Positions 55,770 to 64,000 of a stretch of DNA of 64,000 nucleotides are shown here, in pieces (positions within the stretch are counted from its first letter, which is position 1; the number at the start of each line of letters is the position of its first letter). Origin of the DNA: Providencia manganoxydans (GTDB lineage Bacteria; Pseudomonadota; Gammaproteobacteria; Enterobacterales; Enterobacteriaceae); contig NZ_CP067099.1 of assembly GCF_016618195.1 (NCBI RefSeq), forward strand, positions 434,001-498,000, read 5' to 3'. The notes under the pieces are model-generated. The model made no database searches and was not told the origin of the DNA. It saw only the letters and a list, made by a program, of their open reading frames with translations. The translations under genes were made by a program, and so were the position numbers.

Positions 55770-56536
55770 TGTAATGCCCCCAAAAACTCAGTTAATGGGC
55801 TAGAGGCTTCGGCATGCTGTTTTGTGGCTGCTAGCCCTGCAAGTCGCGCAAACTCAGCGGCTTCTAGGGCTAATTTGAATGCTTGAGCCATGAGAACAGG
55901 ATTTTTAGCCACCGCGATGGCAGTATTAACCAGTACAGCATCTGCCCCCATTTCAATCGCTTCGAGAGCATGGCTTGGTGCACCAATACCGGCATCAACG
56001 ACGACAGGAACCGTTGCTTGTTCAATAATGATTTGCAACATTTCTTTGGTTGCCAGCCCTTTGTTAGTACCAATCGGCGCTCCAAGAGGCATGACCGCCG
56101 CACAACCGACTTCCTCTAGGCGACGGCAAAGAACAGGGTCGGCACTGCAATAAGGCAGAACGACGAATCCTTCTTTGACCAGCTGTTCCGCTGCAATCAG
56201 TGTTTCGACTGGATCTGGTAGCAAATATTTCACATCAGGATGGATCTCCAGTTTTACCCAATGAGTTCCCAGCGCTTCACGTGCTAATCTCGCAGCAAAA
56301 ATGGCTTCTTGGGCATTTTTAGCGCCAGATGTATTTGGTAGTAACTTTACGCCGATTTCTTGCAATGGCTGCAAAATGCCATCATTGCTGCCACGTAAAT
56401 CGATACGTTTCATGGCCATCGTGACCAATTGACTACCTGATGCTGAAATAGCATCTTGCATCAGAGTCGAGTTGGCAAATTTACCTGTACCTGTAAAAAG
56501 GCGTGATTGAAAAGTGACATCTGCAATTGTTAACAT
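55766..56536 (-). CDS. thiG: Thiazole synthase ThiG
   Basis: 256 residues, TIM barrel. It joins deoxyxylulose phosphate, dehydroglycine and ThiS-thiocarboxylate into the thiazole phosphate. VKLEIHPD holds the likely Schiff-base Lys, and [17 protein letters not shown] the phosphate site. Lies 2 bases after thiS and overlaps thiH. Confidence 0.96.
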   Translation of the reverse strand: MLTIADVTFQSRLFTGTGKFANSTLMQDAISASGSQLVTMAMKRIDLRGSNDGILQPLQEIGVKLLPNTSGAKNAQEAIFAARLAREALGTHWVKLEIHPDVKYLLPDPVETLIAAEQLVKEGFVVLPYCSADPVLCRRLEEVGCAAVMPLGAPIGTNKGLATKEMLQIIIEQATVPVVVDAGIGAPSHALEAIEMGADAVLVNTAIAVAKNPVLMAQAFKLALEAAEFARLAGLAATKQHAEASSPLTEFLGALQ

Positions 56537-56538
56537 GT

Positions 56539-56739
56539 TTAGCCCCCTGCAATAGCTTGGAACAGTAAAATATTGTCTTGGTCATTCACGGTATGCGAAT
56601 CCCATTGATGACGCGGAATGATGACTTGATTGATGGCTAATGCTGTACCCGCAGTAGTTTGCTGTAGAGCCGCTAACAACTGAGTCACTGTTAAGGGAGC
56701 GCTAAACTCCATCGGTTGGTCATTAATTATAAGGCGCAT
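56539..56739 (-). CDS. thiS: Sulfur carrier protein ThiS
   Basis: 66 residues, ubiquitin-like, ending with the required Gly-Gly (AIAGG) that is adenylated by ThiF and carries the thiocarboxylate. An in-frame start 8 codons upstream is open, but Met 56739 ([10 protein letters not shown]) fits the family. Overlaps the end of thiF by 13 bases. Confidence 0.93.
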   Translation of the reverse strand: MRLIINDQPMEFSAPLTVTQLLAALQQTTAGTALAINQVIIPRHQWDSHTVNDQDNILLFQAIAGG

Positions 56740-57485
56740 GTTTCTTCTCGACAGACTGGACATTCAACTGAAGGTGTCAGCTGCAATGTATTCCATTGTT
56801 GGTTTTTACCATCAAATAATCGCAACTTACCGCTGAGTGATGAAGGTAACCCAATCAGTAATTTGATTGCTTCTAGTGCCTGTAATGTACCAATCACACC
56901 AACGACAGGACCAAGTACACCCGCAGTACGGCAATTCCGCTGTGGCTCTTCTTGATCTGGATATAAACAGGCATAACAACCGTGATTGAATGGTGGCTCA
57001 AGTACCATTAATTGACCGCCAAAACCCACCGCGCTACCACTGACTAATGTCGTATTGGTAAGGACACACGCTGCATTGACCGCATGCCGAGTGGCCATGT
57101 TATCGCAGCAATCAAGCACTAAATCGACTTGCTCAACTAAAGGCAGTAACGTTTTCGCATCTAATTTCTGCTGTAGCACATGTGTTTTGACTAAAGGGTT
57201 TAAGTTTTTAAGCCGCTCAGAAGCGAGTTTTGCTTTTGATTGTGGAATGTCATCGGTGCTATACAGGATCTGCCGTTGCAGATTAGAAATATGCAACTCA
57301 TCGTGATCTGCGAGCCATAATTCACCGACACCTGCCGCCGTTAAATAAAGTGAAGCAGGGGCACCTAAACCGCCGAGGCCAACAATTAATACTTTGCTTG
57401 CTTTGAGCTTAGCTTGCCCTTCAGGACCAACATCTTCGAGTAATAATTGACGGCTATAACGCATAAATTCTTGATCATTTAACAT
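56727..57485 (-). CDS. thiF: ThiS adenylyltransferase ThiF
   Basis: 252 residues, E1-like enzyme. GLGGLGAPASLYL is the ATP-binding motif; two CxxC pairs (CYAC and CPVC) should bind zinc; the Cys in NCRTAGVL is near the site of the persulfide Cys. Adenylates the ThiS C-terminus. Separated from thiE by 61 bases that hold the perfect hairpin AACCGATCG / CGATCGGTT. Confidence 0.95.
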   Translation of the reverse strand: MLNDQEFMRYSRQLLLEDVGPEGQAKLKASKVLIVGLGGLGAPASLYLTAAGVGELWLADHDELHISNLQRQILYSTDDIPQSKAKLASERLKNLNPLVKTHVLQQKLDAKTLLPLVEQVDLVLDCCDNMATRHAVNAACVLTNTTLVSGSAVGFGGQLMVLEPPFNHGCYACLYPDQEEPQRNCRTAGVLGPVVGVIGTLQALEAIKLLIGLPSSLSGKLRLFDGKNQQWNTLQLTPSVECPVCREETCAL

Positions 57486-57502
57486 GATATGCTCCTTGAA
57501 TT

Positions 57503-57534
57503 AACCGATCGGCTTGAGGCACAAACGATCGGTT
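57503..57534 (-). other. Hairpin in the thiE-thiF spacer
   Basis: Perfect 9-base arms AACCGATCG (57503-57511) and CGATCGGTT (57526-57534), no T run. It is the only real gap inside the operon and may be a processing or pausing site. Confidence 0.55.
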
Positions 57535-57546
57535 TGATTCAGGTAA

Positions 57547-60136
<2,590 letters not shown>

Positions 60137-60317
60137 TCACGAGCAAACATATTGCTCTGGTTTATCGTAAGAAAGTTGCTTGTCTGGAGTCGGATGGAGT
60201 AATGGTAAGACGTTGTGCGTTAATTTTGCGGTACTATTAGTTTCGCCATATTGCTAGTTTTTTCATCAACCTAAAGGTGAGCGGCGAAACAACCAAAATT
60301 AGACGCTAAATGATTAC

Positions 60318-60412
60318 TCTTGTTCCCTTCGCGGGTATTAACCCGATCAGGTTCCGCGGATCCCGAATTAACGGTCTCAGCCCGTGGTTTACACCACTGA
60401 GCACTCCGACAA
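60318..60412 (-). promoter_or_regulatory. TPP riboswitch (THI element)
   Basis: Minus strand reads CGGAGTGCTC, then GGGCTGAGACC, GGAACCTGATCGGGTTAATA and CCCGCGAAGGGAAC: the conserved parts of the TPP aptamer in order, closed by CTTGT / ACAAG. Thiamine pyrophosphate should shut off thiC. The ~200 bases between aptamer and thiC hold no obvious terminator, so control of translation, as in E. coli thiC, is more likely. Confidence 0.95.
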
Positions 60413-60420
60413 GAGATCCC

Positions 60421-60448
60421 AGTATAGTGTTCTCCCCATTATTCTCAA
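60421..60448 (-). promoter_or_regulatory. Promoter of the thi operon
   Basis: Minus strand: TTGAGA (60443-60448), 16 bases, TATACT (60421-60426). Transcription should begin about 7 bases later, just before the TPP aptamer. The promoter adjoins the repeat block. Confidence 0.7.
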
Positions 60449-60453
60449 GCGTT

Positions 60454-60743
60454 TTCCTCGTCATCATTCATACGATAAATGCGTTGGCCGCGCTCAGCTA
60501 CCCAAGTCACATACTTGTGTATGCACTCCTTGGGATATCTTTACTTGTCTTTCCTCGTCATCATTCATACGATAAATGCGTTGGCCGCGCTCAGCTACCC
60601 AAGTCACATACTTGTGTATGCACTCCTTGGGATATCTTTACTTGTCTTTCCTCGTCATCATTCATACGATAAATGCGTTGGCCGCGCTCAGCTACCCAAG
60701 TCACATACTTGTGTATGCTCCTTGGGATATCTTTACTTGCCGC
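60454..60743 (+). repeat. Three tandem 97-base repeats
   Basis: Three copies start near 60454, 60551 and 60648 with period 97, differing mainly by a 2-base loss in copy 3. Each unit contains GCGTTGGCCGCGCTCAGCTA then CACATACTTGTGTATG, which resembles the middle of the dispersed palindrome. The right edge, CTCGAATGAATGATTTAGAG, resembles the palindrome's right end. Open reading frames through the block are artefacts of the repeat. Confidence 0.9.
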
Positions 60744-60760
60744 CTTTTTCTCGAATGAAT

Positions 60761-60860
60761 GATTTAGAGGAAATGACATATGTGTGATTTAGAGGAAATG
60801 ACATATGTGTGATTTAGGGGAAATGACATATGTGTGATTTAGGGGAAATCACATATCTAT
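60761..60860 (+). repeat. Four tandem 25-base repeats
   Basis: Copies at 60761, 60786, 60811 and 60836; unit GATTTAGRGGAAATGACATA plus TGTGT. The first two have AGAGG, the last two AGGGG, and copy 4 is degenerate at its end. The unit begins with the same GATTTAG that ends the neighbouring 97-base block, so it probably grew from that end. Each contains the palindrome ACATATGT. Confidence 0.92.
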
Positions 60861-60913
60861 GGGCTAGAGACAAATCATATTTAAATAATGGTGTATTCAA
60901 ACTAAAAATAAGG

Positions 60914-61576
60914 CTATAAGTGCCAACGATACTGCCGCCAATTATTTTCTTCTGCGGCTTGTTGTAGCTTTTGATCGCCATTAACAATAAACACTTCATC
61001 GGCAAATTGACACATTGGCAGATCATTGGCGGAGTCGGTGTAAAAATAACAATAAGCATCAGTGATTGGCTGGTGGCTGATCCATTGCAATAACCGTTTA
61101 ACTTTGCCTTGCTTGAAGGTGGGAATACCTTCTATTTCAGTCGTATAACAACCATTTTGTTGTTTAATATCAATCCCCATGGCCACGTCAGCACCAAAGC
61201 GTTGAGCGACTTTCTTCACAATAAATGAAACAGTTGCAGAGATCACTATGATCGGGATCGCTTGTTGCCGATAATGTTCTAAAGTGCGGATCCCCTCTGG
61301 GTACATTCGAGGGATGATCACTTCATCGATAAAATCATCTAGCCATGAATCAATTTTTTGAGTGGTGATACCTGACAGCGCTTGTAAGCTAAACCGCAGG
61401 TATGTCGTCATATCAAGTGTGCCCGCGTTATATTGAGCCATCATCTGTTTATCAGCCTCAACAAAACGTGGGTCGGTGATCACCTGTTTGTCCCATAAGT
61501 ATTGTGTCCACAATACGCTGCTATCTCCTTCGATTAAGGTGTCATCTAAATCAAAAATAGCCAATTTATTATGCAT
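60914..61576 (-). CDS. HAD-superfamily phosphatase (SerB-like, subclass IB)
   Basis: 220 residues. Motif I is FDLDDTL (Asp9 nucleophile, Asp11), motif II is in ISATVSF, motif III/IV is DSANDLPM. The helical cap between motifs I and II fits subclass IB like phosphoserine phosphatase. Substrate unknown; it may dephosphorylate the compound brought in by the transporter just upstream. Met 61576 has AAGGA at good spacing; an in-frame start 5 codons earlier is possible. Lies 20 bases after the ATPase gene, last gene of the operon. Confidence 0.85.
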   Translation of the reverse strand: MHNKLAIFDLDDTLIEGDSSVLWTQYLWDKQVITDPRFVEADKQMMAQYNAGTLDMTTYLRFSLQALSGITTQKIDSWLDDFIDEVIIPRMYPEGIRTLEHYRQQAIPIIVISATVSFIVKKVAQRFGADVAMGIDIKQQNGCYTTEIEGIPTFKQGKVKRLLQWISHQPITDAYCYFYTDSANDLPMCQFADEVFIVNGDQKLQQAAEENNWRQYRWHL

Positions 61577-61596
61577 TGTATTCCTTTCCATTTCGG

Positions 61597-62613
61597 CTAA
61601 CTGAGCGCACGAATTTCATTTTTATTGAACATTAACTCGAGTCGTGTACCGGGTTCAAATAAACGCTCCGATGAACGGTTAAGTAAATCGACAGTCATGT
61701 TGCCCACTTGGGTATTCACTGAATAACGAATAATATTGCCTAATAGTTGGTGGTCAACAATGATGGCATCAACAGGGTGTGAAATATGATCGCCATAGTG
61801 ACGGCCCGCTTCTTTAACATAAATGGATTCAGGGCGAATAGCGAGTGTGCCTTGCAAATTCAGGCCGAGTAATGCGTTAGCCTTTTCCGCTTCAACAAGA
61901 TTATAGTTGCCCATAAAGCGGGCGACAAATTCACTTGCAGGCTGAGTATAAATATTTTCGGCGGTATCGCTTTGGATAATCGCCCCTTTATTCATTAAAA
62001 AGATGCGATCAGACATGATCATGGCTTCATCCTGATCATGAGTAACAAAAATGGTGGTCAGTTTGAGTTCGCGTTGAATGTGACGGATCTGTTGGCGTAA
62101 GTGTTTACGAATACGTGCATCAAGTGCAGAAAGGGGTTCATCAAGTAACAAAATCTGAGGTTTCATCACTAAAGCACGCGCTAAGGCTACGCGCTGACGC
62201 TGACCGCCAGAAAGTTGATGAGGAAATTGTTGCTCTTTGCCTTGTAATTCCACCATATCGATCACTTCGGCAACGGCTTTTTTACGCTCGCTATTCTCCA
62301 CTTTGCGCATTTTCAAACCAAAGGCAATGTTGTCTTCAACCGTCATATTTGGGAACAAGGCATAACTTTGAAAAACCATCCCAACCCCACGTTGCTGAGC
62401 GGCTTGCTGGGTAATGTTTTTACGGTTGATATACAGTTCACCGTTATCAGGTTGTTCAAGGCCGGCAATGCAACGTAATAATGTTGATTTTCCACAGCCA
62501 CTTGGTCCTAATAGAGTGATGAACTCACCTTTTTCAATCGTAAATTGGATATTTGAGAACACTTGGTTTTGGCCGAAGGATTTAGTTAAATTTTCAGCAA
62601 TCACATAACTCAT
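61597..62613 (-). CDS. ABC transporter ATP-binding protein (PotA/FbpC-like)
   Basis: 338 residues. Walker A GPSGCGKS (36-43), signature LSGGQRQR, Walker B ILLLDEP, and the H-loop FVTHDQDEA. The C-terminal ~100 residues form the TOBE regulatory domain (LAIRPESIYV). It powers uptake of a small charged solute; polyamine, iron, phosphonate and sugar-phosphate systems all use this type, and the substrate cannot be told. The start shares one base with the permease stop (TAATG). Confidence 0.9.
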   Translation of the reverse strand: MSYVIAENLTKSFGQNQVFSNIQFTIEKGEFITLLGPSGCGKSTLLRCIAGLEQPDNGELYINRKNITQQAAQQRGVGMVFQSYALFPNMTVEDNIAFGLKMRKVENSERKKAVAEVIDMVELQGKEQQFPHQLSGGQRQRVALARALVMKPQILLLDEPLSALDARIRKHLRQQIRHIQRELKLTTIFVTHDQDEAMIMSDRIFLMNKGAIIQSDTAENIYTQPASEFVARFMGNYNLVEAEKANALLGLNLQGTLAIRPESIYVKEAGRHYGDHISHPVDAIIVDHQLLGNIIRYSVNTQVGNMTVDLLNRSSERLFEPGTRLELMFNKNEIRALS

Positions 62614-63431
62614 TATTCATCTCCAGAACGACTCATACGAGTCGCTAGCCAAGTCAGTAGTAGAGTAAATAGGAAATAGGACATCACTAACGCAGAGGTA
62701 AAGTGGCCGCTGGTTTGACGCATGTTAAACAGGTAAATTTGTAATGTTTCATAACGGGTGCCGACTAAAATATTGGCAAATACGAACTCACCCATTAAAA
62801 ATGAAAATGAAATTAGCAAAGAGACTAATAATCCTTTGCGGATATTCGGCAATATGATCAATAAAAAGGCTTTAAAAGTACTTGATCCTAGTAAATGTGC
62901 TGCATCCATCAAATCATGTAAATTAATGCCTTGGAAGCTATTCGCCAGTGCGCGGTACATAAAAGGTAATGTGATAGTGAAGTATGTGCCAATTAGGATC
63001 CACGGGGTACCCACTAACATAAAAGGCTCATCGGCAAAAATTTGTAATAGCCCGACGGAGGAAACGACAGGGGGAATAGCAAATGGTAGGATGATCAATA
63101 AATCCATCAATCCTTTTAGTTTTGGGAATCGATAGAACACCGCGAAGGTCATCGGCAAAATGACTAAGGTGCTAATCAGTAATGTGCCAAAACAAATAAT
63201 CAATGAACGGCCAAAGGCGAGTAAAAATCGCGGATCTTGCCATAGCTGTAGATACCATTTTAGCGATAAAGCATCAGGCAGTATGGTTGCTCCCCATTGT
63301 GTTGCAATGGAATAAATAAAGGTTGCAACAATGGGTAGCGCAAGCACACTGACGACACTAATCAGAATTAATTTATGCAGCCACAGTCCTGAGTTGTGGC
63401 TTGTTTTTGTTGTCATGCTATGACTTGGCAT
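62613..63431 (-). CDS. ABC transporter inner-membrane permease (second)
   Basis: 272 residues with about six membrane helices. The EAA loop for ATPase contact is seen in DLMDAAHLLGSSTFKAFLLIILP. GGAG precedes Met 63431; Met 63416 is an alternative. Overlaps the upstream permease by 14 bases and touches the ATPase gene. Confidence 0.9.
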   Translation of the reverse strand: MPSHSMTTKTSHNSGLWLHKLILISVVSVLALPIVATFIYSIATQWGATILPDALSLKWYLQLWQDPRFLLAFGRSLIICFGTLLISTLVILPMTFAVFYRFPKLKGLMDLLIILPFAIPPVVSSVGLLQIFADEPFMLVGTPWILIGTYFTITLPFMYRALANSFQGINLHDLMDAAHLLGSSTFKAFLLIILPNIRKGLLVSLLISFSFLMGEFVFANILVGTRYETLQIYLFNMRQTSGHFTSALVMSYFLFTLLLTWLATRMSRSGDE

Positions 63432-64000
63432 GGTAGCTCCGTTTTAACAGCCAATGATGAATGGCAGTAATAAACCCTAGGATCATGATCAGCAGTACCG
63501 ATAATGCAGCTGCCATATTGGGTTCTAAATAGAGATCACCTGAAACAAGGCTGGCTATACGGATCGTGACAAGATTGTAATTGCCACTTGTCAGTGCATA
63601 TGTACTTGCATAAGCACCTACCGCATTAGCAACTAAAATAATAAATGTTCCCAATAATGCAGGTGCAATGACAGGAATGCCTACTTTGCACCAATAAGAA
63701 AACTTGCTCGCCCCCATGGTTTTGGCGGCATCTTCCCATTCAGGTTTTAAAGCATCAAAAGCGGGGTAAAGTAATAAAATCCCAAGTGGAATTTGGAAGT
63801 AGATATACAACACCATGAGCCCACTAGCGCTGTAGATATTGAAATCTTCAATAATCCCCCATGCTTTAAGCTGTAGGGTAATTGCCCCGTTAAATCCTAA
63901 AATAATAATAAAAGCAAAGGCTAACGGGACTCCACTAAAGTTACTTGCCATGGTCGTGAAAGAGATCATCATGCTGCGAATTTTGCCCTGCATTTTATAA
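63418..64000 (-). CDS. ABC transporter inner-membrane permease (first), 5' part missing
   Basis: The frame is open to the window edge, so the true start lies outside; about 193 residues are seen and perhaps 80-100 are missing. EAA loop EWEDAAKTMGASKFSYWCKVGIP and several membrane helices are visible. A solute-binding protein gene is expected further upstream, beyond 64000. Confidence 0.88.
   Translation of the reverse strand, partial: YKMQGKIRSMMISFTTMASNFSGVPLAFAFIIILGFNGAITLQLKAWGIIEDFNIYSASGLMVLYIYFQIPLGILLLYPAFDALKPEWEDAAKTMGASKFSYWCKVGIPVIAPALLGTFIILVANAVGAYASTYALTSGNYNLVTIRIASLVSGDLYLEPNMAAALSVLLIMILGFITAIHHWLLKRSYHAKS

Noticed and set aside
60310..60787. Several overlapping open frames with repeated peptides between thiC and the HAD gene
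   Set aside because: They run through the TPP riboswitch, the thi promoter and the 97-base repeats (97 is not a multiple of 3, so all frames repeat). No ribosome sites or family resemblance.
60454..60860. CRISPR-like array
   Set aside because: Units follow one another directly without unique spacers, and no cas gene is nearby. They are plain tandem repeats.

Overview
The window looks like a chromosomal segment of a low-GC enterobacterium of the Morganellaceae. Providencia fits best, but this rests on gene content and protein similarity judged by eye; no search was run. Most proteins are near-identical in length and motifs to their E. coli orthologues (CRP, EF-Tu, RpoB, RpoC, PabA, AdiA and others). 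The gene order is an E. coli-like backbone that has been cut, rejoined and interrupted by accessory genes.

Layout. 0-2.3 kb: the small RNA Spot 42 (spf), engB and ppiA. 2.5-4.8 kb: pabA and argD, the latter with a recognisable tandem ArgR operator. 4.9-10.5 kb: an AT-rich accessory block where E. coli has yhfK. It holds a LuxR-type regulator overlapping an MFS transporter, and a 1151-residue low-complexity, coiled-coil protein of unknown function. 10.6-14.4 kb: crp, yhfA, prkB, yheU, yheT. 14.4-21.1 kb: an inserted group with a LysE-type exporter, the MurNAc genes murP, murQ and murR, and the arginine decarboxylase adiA. 21.2-31.8 kb: yheS, kefG-kefB-yheV, slyD, an arylsulfotransferase-like gene, slyX, fkpA, yheO and tusDCB. 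32-49.3 kb: the str operon (rpsL, rpsG, fusA, tuf) runs through one tuf gene directly into secE-nusG, rplKAJL and rpoBC. In E. coli these are two distant loci, each with its own tuf. 49.3-54.6 kb: an AT-rich insertion with a von Willebrand A protein and a pepT-dcuC-like pair. 54.6-60.4 kb: the thiCEFSGH operon behind a TPP riboswitch. 60.4-60.9 kb: a block of tandem repeats. 60.9-64 kb: a HAD phosphatase and an ABC importer operon cut by the window end.

How the parts work together. Most of the window is translation, transcription and protein-folding machinery, including three peptidyl-prolyl isomerases (PpiA, SlyD, FkpA) and the TusDCB sulfur relay. Autoregulatory RNA sites are visible: an S7 site between rpsL and rpsG, an L10 leader before rplJ, and an attenuator before rpoB. 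CRP is encoded here, a strong CRP site lies between murQ and murR, and the CRP-linked RNA Spot 42 lies 10 kb away. The thiamine operon carries its own riboswitch.

The least explained items are the 1151-residue protein with eight [T/V/I]QT motifs, three of them exactly 60 residues apart; a dispersed ~120-130 bp imperfect palindrome with at least four full copies and one apparent internally triplicated copy; a ~190 bp multi-hairpin element at 15.0-15.2 kb; and the tuf-mediated join of the str and rif clusters.
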